Assembly (NCBI RefSeq): GCF_020184175.1
Contig: NC_065531.1
Coordinates: forward strand, 76,726,604 to 76,790,603
DNA: 64,000 nt
Origin: Aphis gossypii
Lineage: Eukaryota > Arthropoda > Insecta > Hemiptera > Aphididae
Direction of reading: 5' to 3'
Below, piece by piece: positions 53,301-63,624 of the stretch. Under the pieces are notes generated by a model. That model searched no databases and was not told the DNA's origin. It saw only the letters and a program-made list of their open reading frames with translations. The first letter of the stretch is position 1, and each line of letters begins with the position of its first letter. A program made the position numbers and the translations under genes.

Positions 53301-56300
53301 GAACCAATCGCAAAAAAAAATAAGTATTGGAAAAAAGAAGAAACAGAAAAACAAAAAGAAGTGAAAGATGAAGATATAACATCTAAAAAAAATAAATATT
53401 GGAAAACAGAAGAAAAACCTGTGGACCCAATAAAAGAAAAACTAATGGAAACTCAAAGAACTATGTATTGGAAATTAGATGAAGAAGAAAAATCATCAAA
53501 ATGGGAAAAGCATACTAAAAACGAAAAGATTAAAACTACTGAAGGTAAAAATTAAAATTCGTAAGAAATTAATTTATAGACACATTTCTATGATTACTTT
53601 TATATACCTATTTAGATGAGGTCACAGTTGAAGAATACCTACCAGAAGAAGATTTAACAATGGTAATAAAATTTAATTTAATAACTTTTAGGTCATAACG
53701 TAAGTTGTGCATGTTATCATGTGATAGCATAACAAATTAACGCCGACTTTTATATTATTATGCATTTTTAAATGAAAATGTCTAAAAATAGTTGTAAATT
53801 ATAAAAAAATATTAATTTAATAATTTAGGACGAAGTGGTACCAAAGAATCTAAGAAATAAAAGTCATATAAAACAAACGTTAAAAATAGGTGAAGACACT
53901 GCTCAGTATGATAGTTTTCTATCAAAAGTTGTAGATTCCACATTAAAAGAGCTAAAAAAAGTATATGAAGTGGCAATCAAACCTTTGGAAATGACTTTCA
54001 AGTACAGAGATCTAAGTAACAGACATTTCGGAGGTAATTATAATAGTAGATTATTAGTGTATAGGTAATATTTGGATTATAACATAGTTATTAAATTCGT
54101 ACTATTTATCATGTTTTAGAACCAGAAATATTCTCTAAACCACTTATTCTATTCATGGGACCTTGGAGTGGTGGTAAATCTTCAATAGTTAATTATCTTT
54201 TGGACATTGAACATTCTCAATTTGCATTAAGAACTGGTAAGTAGTCTATTATGCAGATTAAAAGAAGTAATAATTTCCTTATGCAATTAATCAACATTTA
54301 AATTGATAAATGTTTTTATACTAGTATACTACCCATATTTAATAATTAACAGGTATCAGATATACCTATGTTATAAGTTATAATAATATAATACCTATAA
54401 CCTATATTTGAAAATAATTTTTAATTACTAAAAATCTTAATTTTACAGTTAATATAATAATAAAATAAATCTTACCTGTGCGTATTTGTACGTATTCGAG
54501 TATAATGTTGATCATCGTGTGAAACACTTTTTACATACTAATACTGTGCAATTAATTAAATAATATTGAAAGTTCATGAAAACATACATTATTTAGGTAA
54601 CGTTTAGTTATGAGTTTATGATCCATAAAATGAACTCGACGTTATATCTATATGAGATGTACCTATAGGTACAATGTATAGTAAAACATGGTGGCGTACG
54701 AAAAATTCACTATCCACTGGCCAGTGACACTACATCAAAAATACTAAGTAGGATTTTTTTTAACGAACTTTAAAAAATATAAGTCGTTCCTCTGAAATTA
54801 CGCAGCACTAGCACTGTATACCACAATTAACACAACGCACTAGTGGAAAACGCGAAAGCGATTTGATCGATAATTAATTGAAATGACAGACAAAGGCTGG
54901 ACTGGTGACGACCACATTTTCACGTCTTTGATTGACAGGCGATCATGATTAACCGCTCTCAACTATACCGTACACAACGGGGACCGCAATCACGCCGTTA
55001 TAGTTTATACCACGGTTGAAAAGTAATCGCCGTGAGATATTATGTTAATGTTACCGCGTAAGATAAAATCACAGAATACATTTAAATTAATAAAATAGTC
55101 GCATTTAAAAATACCTATTTAATAGCTAATCGAAAATTACCGTTGTGTTACCCCTACTTTTTTCAAATAGGGACGCATGGAACAGTACAATATTTAGATT
55201 TTTGTTCACTAAATGACAGTCACTATTTTTTATAAAAATAAATTACTTACAAAATGTGTGTACCTAAGTATTGATACAGCGATACGCGATACACATATAG
55301 ACATTGATTATAGGTATATCACAAAATTTAAATCAACCATTGCAGATAAAATATACTGTCCTAAGAAACAAGAAAACTCTATTTTAATAAAAATAAATAT
55401 TTTATTTCCGTATACACTCTACACAGTGTCTAATTGTTATATTTGCTTGAATTTATAAGGAGCGGAACCATCTCCAGCGTATTTTAACATAATGATGTAC
55501 AATAATCGAGAAGCGATTCTAGACGGAACGCAATTAGCAGCCGACTGGACGTTTTCGGGTCTTCAGAAATTTGGACAAGGTCTGTTGGACAAGCTCCGTG
55601 GACTCAAATTACCTCATCCTTTATTAGAGAAGGTAAATAATAATATCTTAATCTTTAGATTTATTGTATAGGAACAAAGTTAATGGTCATCGAATTATGG
55701 TATTACACAATAGTACAATACGTCCAAACAGTATTATTACCAATATAGAATGTAGATGGTTAACCACTAAGAAATTTCTTGTAACAGATGACACTCATTA
55801 TTTTAGTATTTGGAAAATATTTGTGTTTACTTATGTTTTATATTTTATTGTAGTAATTATTTAATAACCAAAATAATTACATAAATTTTATTACTATATT
55901 TATATCTGTATGAATGTTTTTATTACAAAACAAGTCAAATACTTACCTATTACAAAAATAATATATTCAGTTTTTATTTGTCCACATTTGATATTTTAGT
56001 AATTATTAAAAAATAAAACAACTATGGATACTATGTTAATTTTTTTATTACTTTATCAACTCAAAAGAGTATACAATATTTTCTTATATATATTTTTTTC
56101 ATGAGCTAGTCGAATGGTAATGTTAAAAGAATCGATCTATATTTTGTAACATCGTAATACCATAAATTAAACACTCCTACTAAATATTTAATCTATGATT
56201 ACAATACCATCAATTGTGTGTGTTTTTTCCACAGGTAAACATCGTAGAGATACCCGGAATATTAGAAATGCGTAAACACGTGGACCGGGTATTCCCGTTC

Positions 56301-57817
56301 AACGATGTGTGTCAGTGGTTCATCGACAGGGCCGATATGATATTCTTAGTGTACGACCCGGCGAAATTAGACGTAGGCCCGGAAACTGAAGCAATATTGG
56401 ACCAGCTTAAAGGCAGGGAATATCAGGTTAATATGATATATTAAATACGTATAATTACCACCGTTAAGTAGTTTATTTTTAAGTTTGGTATCTCGCCCAA
56501 CGACATAATTATTACGTACACGTTAATTACTTACCTACTATATAATATTATTAATAAATATTTGTATTCGATTTATTTTCTCTATTTTTCCCTGTGTCTC
56601 GTGTTTAGACAAGGATATTGCTAAACAAGGCTGACAAAATTCGCGCTGAAGAACTGATGCGTATACAGGGAACGCTCATATGGAACATAAGTCCGCTCAT
56701 GTCCAGTGCCGAGCCTCCGGTTATTTATTCTGTGTCATTGTGGTCAAACCCGTACGAAATCGGGTCTCCGGCCAGGTTGCTTCACTCACAAGAACTATCA
56801 TTCTTGAAGGACATCCGTTCAGCAATCGACAAGCGCGTTGAAAACAAAATAGCCAGTGCTCGGCGATTTGCGGTACGTACAATAACAACAATTATAATTT
56901 ATAATAATATATAATATATTATAATCTAGAATAATATATTTTTACAAAAAAAATTTTATTCGATTTTATAAGAAATAAAATATATAATTAGATGAATATT
57001 TAATTATAGTGGTTTTCCAATTTTTTTTTTTTTTGTTTTAGTATCATAAATGGTAATCAATTATAGATTTCTCATACTTTAAATAATGAAAATGGTATTC
57101 TTTTCTAAAAATAAATAAAAACTATAGCGTGTAACCTGTTAAAATACTGGTTAAAAAATTGTAACAAAAATAATTAATTGTTGGTGAAAAATAAGAGTTA
57201 ATATAAGTACTATAATAATAGATGCATAATATAATTCTTTAAACTATACTTAAATGTTTATTTTCGTCTTTCGAGGTTTCAAAAATCAACTTGAATCCCT
57301 ACCGTTAATCGTTATAGCCGGTTAAATATTATAATCGATCATCCCGTATCTACGGTATAATAATATATATTATTATTTAAATATAGTTGACAATTTTATA
57401 AATAATGATATGGTACCCATAAATACGTGATGTCACTATGGTGTGTTACAGGTGAGGGTGCGAAACCACGCCAAGATGGTCGACTGTTACCTGACCACGT
57501 ATTACAATCACAAGTCGTTCTTCGCAAACCGGAAGACTGTCAGCGACGATATCATTGAAAATCCACAGAACTACCACATCTACGAAGGCCTGAGCACGCT
57601 GACTAACATATCGAGATACGACCTGCCTGATCCGGACGTGTACCGAGATTTCTTCCGGCTTAATCCTGTGTATGAGTTTAAGCGGTTGTCTGATACATGT
57701 ACGTACTTCCGAGGATGTCCGATCAACAAACTGGACATGGCCATTGCCTACGATCTACCTGACCTAATTGGCCAATACAAAAGACAAGAGGAGCAACTGG
57801 TGGTAGAGGCGCCGTGA
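50346..57817 (+). CDS. Sarcalumenin-like luminal GTPase with KYWK repeats (11 exons)
   Basis: Spliced exons: 50346-50391, 51662-51778, 51827-51981, 52056-53544, 53616-53662, 53829-54033, 54120-54236, 55460-55632, 56235-56426, 56609-56872 and 57452-57817. All introns are GT-AG and the phases agree, giving 1,056 residues. Residues 1-17 are a signal peptide. Residues 107-600 are acidic and lysine-rich with twelve KYWK repeats. Residues 624-686 are helical, as before EHD GTPase domains. Then comes the GTP-binding domain: P-loop GPWSGGKS (700-707), EIPG (788-791, in place of DxxG) and NKAD (853-856). WNISPLMSSAEPP after NKAD is typical of sarcalumenin and carries an N-glycan site at 873. The end lacks a KDEL-type signal. 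Sarcalumenin is a calcium-binding glycoprotein of the sarcoplasmic reticulum lumen in vertebrate muscle; a similar site here is inference. The GTPase identity is strong. Confidence 0.88.
51662..51981 (+). CDS. Sarcalumenin-like gene, exons 2 and 3
   Basis: Exon 2 (51,662-51,778) encodes DTFCETFASVPSAS and onward to TPEPIG, with two cysteines (one in VDCQPY). Exon 3 (51,827-51,981) is Ser/Thr/Gly/Asn-rich. Its 5' end has two acceptors 18 bases apart (exon starts 51,827 and 51,845), each followed by GGAAGT, so isoforms differing by six residues are possible. Exon 3 ends in phase 0. Confidence 0.75.
52056..53544 (+). CDS. Sarcalumenin-like gene, exon 4 (acidic and KYWK-repeat exon)
   Basis: A single 1,489-base exon encodes residues 107-603. 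The first 150 residues are dominated by Glu, Asp, Asn, Ile and Val. The rest carries the repeats. Few hydrophobic segments are long enough for a membrane helix, so the region is presumably extended in the lumen, possibly binding cations with low affinity and high capacity as proposed for vertebrate sarcalumenin. That function is inference. Confidence 0.85.
52515..53492 (+). repeat. Twelve-copy KYWK protein repeat
   Basis: The tyrosine of KYWK falls at residues 264, 290, 317, 353, 395, 421, 452, 478, 504, 530, 554 and 577. Five of the eleven intervals are exactly 26 residues (78 bases). The first six copies are of the form RNPKYWKFDPDE; the later ones are KNKYWKTEE-like. The eighth copy has Arg for Trp (NKYRKTNE). 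The order and fixed spacing point to tandem duplication followed by drift. Confidence 0.92.
53616..54033 (+). CDS. Sarcalumenin-like gene, exons 5 and 6 (pre-GTPase helical region)
   Basis: Exon 5 (53,616-53,662) encodes the short acidic piece DEVTVEEYLPEEDLTM. Exon 6 (53,829-54,033) encodes a helical segment leading into IKPLEMTFKYRDL, which parallels the LLPLEEHYRFHEF-type segment before EHD GTPase domains. Exon 5 starts in phase 1, the same phase in which exons 1, 2 and 4 end. Confidence 0.75.
54120..57817 (+). CDS. Sarcalumenin-like gene, exons 7-11 (GTPase and C-terminal helical domain)
   Basis: Exon 7 has the P-loop, exon 8 the switch region (GAEPSPAYFNIMMYN) and the FGQGLLDKLRGL helix, exon 9 the EIPG motif and a conserved YDPAKLDVG strand, exon 10 NKAD and WNISPLMSSAEPP, exon 11 the C-terminal helices to the stop at 57,815-57,817. 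The intron between exons 7 and 8 (54,237-55,459) holds a GC-richer stretch at 54,715-55,060 without a supported exon. The other introns are AT-rich. Confidence 0.88.
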
Positions 57818-57953
57818 AAATGCCACGATGATGTTATCCGAAACCCATCGTATATACAGCTGATATATTATATTGTTTAATATTCAAATATTATGGTTTT
57901 ACCAATTATTTATTCGTTTTCGTGTAGAATGTTTTTTTTTCTCTTTGATTTAT

Positions 57954-57959
57954 ATTAAA
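57954..57959 (+). terminator. Candidate poly(A) signal of the sarcalumenin-like gene
   Basis: ATTAAA, the common variant hexamer, lies 137 bases after the stop codon and is followed by a GT-rich stretch (tatgtgtgggttcg). It is the first good candidate, but the motif is frequent by chance here. Confidence 0.35.
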
Positions 57960-59154
57960 TTGTTAGATAATAATATGTGTGGGTTCGAAAAAAAATATTA
58001 CCGTTTCAAATGAACAAAAAAGTACATCTTAAAAACGTGACAACTGCAATAATAGTATATTATAATATAACATCGTAGAATAGGTAGATCAAATGTAATC
58101 TATTCTGTGATAATATCATGTATATGGTCATCAAGCAACGTGCATTACGGTAGACACCGCATTACAATATTATATAATATATATAATACTATTATAATTT
58201 ATAGATAATACTATCGCGGTAGTCTTTTTTACGACCGTCTTTGAAGTTGATTAATTTTCTTAAATTAATATTCTCGGTCGAGTAAGATTTTGGGACCAGT
58301 GACGTGTTTAAGATGCTATTTTTAAGTTGGAAATATGAATCCAACTGAATGAGATGCGTATACCATATTGCGGCTTCCAAAACTGCTAGTTTGTTCACAT
58401 AATTTATTGGCAATTGAATTACTCGGTGGGAGGTATACGCATGTACATCGTATATTATTATACAGGGAGGTGGTGATATTTTCTCCAATATCCTGCATGG
58501 TAATCACGCGGTATAAAGGGAAAACATCACAGTCTGTCATGTATATTATATTGTGATTTACACGAATGTTTTATGTCAACAAACGAATTCGCAAATTATT
58601 ATGAATATCATGTTCAACATGTATATCTATTATTTATCATTTACAGTTTAAGAAATATTTTATTAGAAAATCTTAATTGTGTTTTTTTCAATTATTATAC
58701 AATAACTGAAAACTATATCTTGTACCTACTCTAAAAATAGCTAGTGCTGACCGTCTAAATACCTTATATAATCCAACCCGCTATAAGATTGAATTATTGA
58801 TTAAATACTTACAATTTATATATTGTAAGTAATAGATTATATTATAATGACACATTTATAAATAATATTAAAAACATTAAAAATATTTTTATGTTTACTT
58901 GTATATATTTAAATAAAAATTATCAAATGGTTAATAATGTTAATATATGAAGTTTCTTTAATGAAACATAAAAAAAAATGAAAATTAATATTGAGCTGAA
59001 CAACTAATAACAAATTTTCATTACTCGTGGAATTTAAATTTGTTATTCTACATTAATTTAATTTTCCATTTCGCTCAAAATGTTAAGACTGAATGTTTAT
59101 AATATTTTGGTACTAATATTATGCCTATATGACATTGTGCAATACGGTATAAGT
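57960..59154. other. Intergenic AT-rich stretch with an unexplained minus-strand frame pair
   Basis: Minus-strand frames at 58,192-58,488 (98 codons) and 58,322-58,540 (72 codons) overlap in different readings. Their residue use is mixed (for example NYVNKLAVLEAAIWYTHLIQ) rather than AT-driven low complexity. No domain was recognised. Decayed transposon coding sequence is the most plausible explanation given the neighbouring elements, but it is not shown. Confidence 0.3.
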
Positions 59155-59310
59155 CATGGGCGCCCATAAGTAAAATTTTAGGGGGGGTCAAAATAAAAAA
59201 TTCTCAAATGTTAAGATAATAATTATATTATGGTAATATTTATTGAGTTACAAGTTTTTAATATTTTTTGTCCAGGGGGGGGCCCTTGCCCCTCCCAATG
59301 GGCGCCCATG
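59155..59310. mobile_element. 156-bp hAT-type miniature element with palindromic ends
   Basis: The two ends, CATGGGCGCCCATAAG and its inverse form ending ATGGGCGCCCATG, are inverted repeats, each containing the 12-base palindrome ATGGGCGCCCAT. Poly-G tracts (TTAGGGGGGG; CCAGGGGGGGG) lie inside each end. The element is flanked by perfect 8-base direct repeats GTATAAGT at 59,147-59,154 and 59,311-59,318, the target duplication size of hAT transposons. It has no coding capacity, so it is non-autonomous. Confidence 0.8.
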
Positions 59311-59642
59311 GTATAAGTCATAAGTGTATAACTGACAACTGTACATCTAGAGACTGCAGTTTTATTATAGTACCATGTTTTTACTTTTTATGATAACATA
59401 ACAAATAATTATTTGCTACCTATGGAAAATAATTCAAAAATAGCAAAATTATTTTTCATACTATTAAAATTTTAAATCAATGCGTTAAGAGGAAGTCGTA
59501 ATCCCACATTGTGTTGTCGCTTGTCCCCAGTCTTAGTAAAATATTATTATAAGTTTAACAAATTTTCATTCAGCAGAATTAATTGAAATAAGCTGTAGGG
59601 GTCAATTTATTTATCATAAAACTTAAAGGTAAGAATCTAGAG

Positions 59643-59831
59643 CAGAGGTCACCGGTCGGCAAGTAATTTCTATTGGAGTCCAGAAAATTAAAATAATAAA
59701 TGATTGTGACCCTGACAAAATTTTTTTTTGTCAAATCTTTTAATAAATAAATTACATAATCTAATTGAGATATTTTGATGATTCAGTTTTCTGCCTTCTG
59801 CGGTCTGTCAGTTGCCGATCGTTAATCCTTG
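59643..59831. mobile_element. Decayed miniature inverted-repeat element
   Basis: The left end CAGAGGTCACCGGTCGGCAAG pairs imperfectly with the reverse complement of the right end (59,811-59,831), about 14 of 21 positions. CAGAGGT-type ends are common in hAT-derived elements. No matching target duplication survives, so the boundaries are approximate. Confidence 0.4.
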
Positions 59832-60169
59832 GCATCACGAAGACTTTAATTTATATTTTCATTTAAAACTAAGTTATAGCCAAATAAAATATCAAAACTT
59901 TAAAATGATCATAAATTTCCTTAAAATGTAAACATCAATACAGGTCTACGTGAAGCCCTAGATAATATAATCATCTTTGTATGTTAATAAGTAAATTGGC
60001 TCTAATATTAAAACAAACAACACTAAATGTATTCTGATGAACGCAAATTTGTTATAAAACAACACAGATGGGTCGTCCTCTTTTTCTTCTTACCTATATA
60101 TATAAATTGATATGCTCTAAAAACCAACTAAATATTTTCCAAAAATACTTAAATACATGCACTTCAATT

Positions 60170-61457
60170 CTATGTATAAAAAAAATATTTATTTCTCCAA
60201 TTATATCTAATAAGTAATAATGAACTATGAAACATGACAAAATTTTCATTAATAGTGTCTGCTTCTACAGTACAGTTCCCATATTTTGGAGGTTTTAATA
60301 TAGAGTATGCTGATAATAATTTATATACTTGTAAGAAAGTTGCCGATGAAGGGTGGTCATTTGCACCAGAATACATACGAACTGTACCAAAAAACTGCTA
60401 AAATAATTTTATATTCATTAGACATTGGTTAACTATAATATTTAATCATTAAAAGTTTTTAAAATATTTATATACTTCGAGAGAATCTTGATTTATTTTT
60501 CTTGAAAGAAGATAGTGGATTTCATATTTTTCAATCATATAACCAGCCAGTTGTTTACATGATATTAAGGTAACTCGCAACCCTTCAGCTGTACTTGTAG
60601 TTAAGAATTCATCAGCGCTTATTTTTCCAGATATCAAATTATTTTCCCATATGTTTAACCAGTCTAAAGAACGCTGGAGTACCTGGACAATAATAATTTA
60701 CTGTAATTTTAAATTACTCAACATAATTTCAATTTAGATAGATATAGAAATAACTAACCTCATAGTTTTTTGAATTTGAATTAATACCTTGACTAGGAAT
60801 TTTGCATTTAGTGCATCAAACATATCATTAAAAACTAAACAAAACTTAATTGTTAAATCACAGTTTTGAAGACCTTGTATTTGGTGCTTTTTATTAAATA
60901 ATAACCCATCAGCAACTGACTTACTAAGAATCTATGAAATAATAATTATTAATTAACATTTGAAATAAATTTATTTTATTTTTCTAGTTAGTAAATAATG
61001 TGGATAATCAAAGTATGGAATGTAATAGCAAATAAGCAAATGTTTGAAGTAAGCATTTGAGTATAATAAGATGGTTTTTATAAATTTACTTGTGTAGCTA
61101 ATCAAACTCGCATTTTCAGGCAAGTATTTAGTAATTTAATATGATTTTCAGTGATTTTCGGGCAAACTTTTAACTGGCTGACACAATTGATTTTGTCTTG
61201 CTCATGGAGAATTTCAAAATGTTCCCATTTGACAAAATTTTCATTTGGATCAATCTATAATTTGAAGTAGGTAAGTAGATTAGAGTATTTAATTATTTTA
61301 TATTACCATAGTAAATAATTCTTACTTTTAAGACTTTATTATTAGGTATATTATCTATTTCTAAATGTGGACTGTCAGCGAAAGCAAAAAATCGTCTATT
61401 CTCATCACTAAAGTGTTCAATACTAGAATTGGGACAATTCAACTTGCCAGTTTGCCA
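60170..61457 (-). pseudogene. Broken P-element/THAP-type transposase
   Basis: Five minus-strand blocks, in coding order, resemble the catalytic part of P-element-like (THAP9-type) transposases: 61457-61326 (HFSDENRRFFAFADSPHL), 61254-61090 (LKVCPKITENHIK, KMRV), 60931-60759 (SKSVADGLLF, NDMFDALN), 60682-60476 (STAEGLRVTLISCK, INQDSLE) and 60397-60170 (FFGTVRMYSGANDHP, YSILKPPKYGNC). Splice-like signals bound several blocks. A TGA interrupts the second block right after KMRV, at 61,104-61,102. No THAP DNA-binding domain or start was found upstream, so the copy is truncated at the 5' side and inactive. Terminal repeats were not identified. Family identification is good; whether the gaps are introns or losses is uncertain. 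Confidence 0.8.
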
Positions 61458-61639
61458 CTTATACCAAATTCAGTCCATACATTAATTTAAGATCGTGATC
61501 ATGACAACAGATCTATTTTAATAATCTATATTCTGTAATCTGTAAGCTGACTGATCTTATCAATTTATTATATTTCGGCTTATCGTTATCTTTGTTATCA
61601 CTTTACGAAAAAACCGCGATTTTGTGATAATGACATAAA

Positions 61640-61798
61640 CTTATTTCAGTTGTTTCTCGTTGACACTTAGACAGTCAGTGAGTGGAGTCAGTGTACTACA
61701 TGTTAGTTTCTTGGTACCTAAATAAATATCATAATATTATCCCTATAGTGGTTTCCGTTTAGAAAGATTTTATTTTTACTTCTAAAATCTTTCACATC
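61640..61798 (+). promoter_or_regulatory. Promoter/5' UTR of the AIRIM-like gene
   Basis: TCAGT initiator-like words occur at 61,646, 61,675 and 61,688 within 160 bases before the ATG at 61,799, with no obvious TATA box at the usual distance. This fits a short-leader, TATA-less insect promoter. The exact start is not determined. Confidence 0.4.
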
Positions 61799-63624
61799 AT
61801 GTACGAACTTCTAAATGATATTTTGGAATGCATTGAATTCGTTTCCAGAAGCGTGTTGTCTAACCTCTCAGAAATAGTAGAAACGTGGGACCAAAGTTCA
61901 CAGATGTATGCAGGCATTGTTGAAAAAATTAACGTGGCTTGGAGGTAAAGAATCATGGTTTGATATTTTAATTTCAAGGGGCTCTGTTAAAGTTAATATA
62001 ACTGTATACCTAGTCTATTTTGTATAGATTTGTATTTGTTTAAATTTAATATTATGACATTAGATGCTTAACTTTGATAATTTACTGGTAAATTACTTCA
62101 TAAAATATGTTATGACTTATGATAATAATAGTATAATATCAAGTTAACAATTATGTTACAAATTAAAAATAAAAAATAATGAAAACAGTACACAGAAAAA
62201 CGTTCAAAACGTTGATATTAATATAAATATAATAATATGATTTTTTTTTCACAAAAATATATTTATTTTTAAATTATTTTTCCTTTTCTTGTTGATTTTT
62301 TGTGTCACCCCAGATGAAAACTAATGCCATAAACACTCAATTATTATTTGTGTTCATGCGCCCATTGTAGGATCAACAAAAAACTCTGAATGATTCACAG
62401 TTTCATGATGATAACCAGTGGAGTAGATACGATTTTTTTCTGGGGGGGTTTATATTATATTTATGATACAAATTACGAGATATTAGTACTTCGTTTTTAT
62501 TTTGTTCTAACTGTTATATAAAATATTTTGGTTTTAGGGGGGGGGGCGGAAACCCCCTACACCACCCCCGTAAATACGCCACTGATGATAACCTATATTA
62601 TTTAAGGTACTATATATTCCCAATTGATTCAAATAAATAATTTTTCCTAGGTCTATTTAATTTTATACGATTGGTAATAAAATTGCCTTATCTTTTTTAC
62701 ACTTTAAAAAATATACTTACAAATAACTACCATAGGTACTAAAATTATTTTTCTAAAATATATATTTGTTTTGAACGTCTTAAATTCATTTAAATGTTTT
62801 ATTGTTATCTTATATCTTATTCCTTATTAATACTTATAGTAATAAAATATATATATGTTATTAATAACATTTTGGATCTTTTTCATTAATATAATATAGG
62901 TATCTAATAATTATTAATACATAAAATTCTGTATTTAGCGGCTTACAAATTAATTTTTCAATATAACAAAATTAAAAAAATAATAATTTGTTGTAATTGC
63001 TTTGTATGTACCTATAGTACATTTTAGTGAGTAAATTTACTAAATTTATTAATATCTAAACATTTTGTATTTTTTAATGATAATTGAAGCTCTGGAAAAT
63101 TATATTTATCTATCCCACGAATGTGAAAAATGCAGCTCTTTCTTGAGATTCGTGACCCAATAAACGCCAAAGAATGAAATAGCTCATTTCTTGCTCTTTC
63201 CATAGAAATATAATATACTATTCATAAATAAAAGAAACTAAATTTATCTGAAAAATAATACCATATTCATTATTTCAGAGCTCCTTTGGATACAGAGTTG
63301 TTAGAAGAATTCCCTGATATTAGAAATAAAGTAGCAAAAAAACTTGAATGGCTTGGAAATGGCCAACTTTCTATCTTGCGTTTACTTATGTAAGTATATT
63401 TATAATAGTTATATTATTATATAAAAGAAAATAATCAAGTTTGAATTGTAATTATATTTTTCTAGTGGACGCATGTTTAAAATAAATGAATGTCTCAAAA
63501 TTAAATTGGATAGAATCAACAATAAACTTGAGAAAATATCATTTGAAGAACATAATGAGCTTAAGCATTCAGTCCGTGAACATGTAATGTGGATAGAAGA
63601 CTGTTGGACATGTCTTCATTGCTT
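61799..63624 (+). CDS. AIRIM (C1orf109)-like protein, 5' part, partial
   Basis: Three coding exons are seen: 61799-61944, 63279-63389 and 63466-63624, with all junctions in phase 2, giving 138 complete codons; the gene continues past the window. The protein is helical and charged. Three segments recall AIRIM/C1orf109, from memory of the human protein: a W-containing first helix (VETWDQSSQMY), LLEEFPDIRNKVAKKL beside the human AFPDLKERLRRKQ, and SVREHVMWIEDCW beside the human SVADMLEWLQDIERHY, in the same order and similar spacing. The human protein has about 200 residues, so about one third would be missing here. AIRIM works with the AFG2 ATPases (SPATA5 and SPATA5L1) in cytoplasmic maturation of the large ribosomal subunit. 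The gene model is good; the name is a moderate inference and another small coiled-coil protein cannot be excluded. Confidence 0.6.
62416..62584. mobile_element. 169-bp hAT-type miniature element in intron 1 of the AIRIM-like gene
   Basis: The left end CAGTGGAGTAGATAC and right end GTAAATACGCCACTG are inverted repeats. Perfect 8-base direct repeats ATGATAAC flank it at 62,408-62,415 and 62,585-62,592. Like the 59-kb element it has inner G-runs and C-runs and no coding capacity. The fit to the hAT superfamily rests on the 8-base duplication and the CAG...CTG ends. Confidence 0.8.

Noticed and set aside
61792..61977. Minus-strand 61-codon frame over the first AIRIM-like exon
   Set aside because: Antisense shadow of an exon whose plus-strand frame continues through two phase-matched exons.
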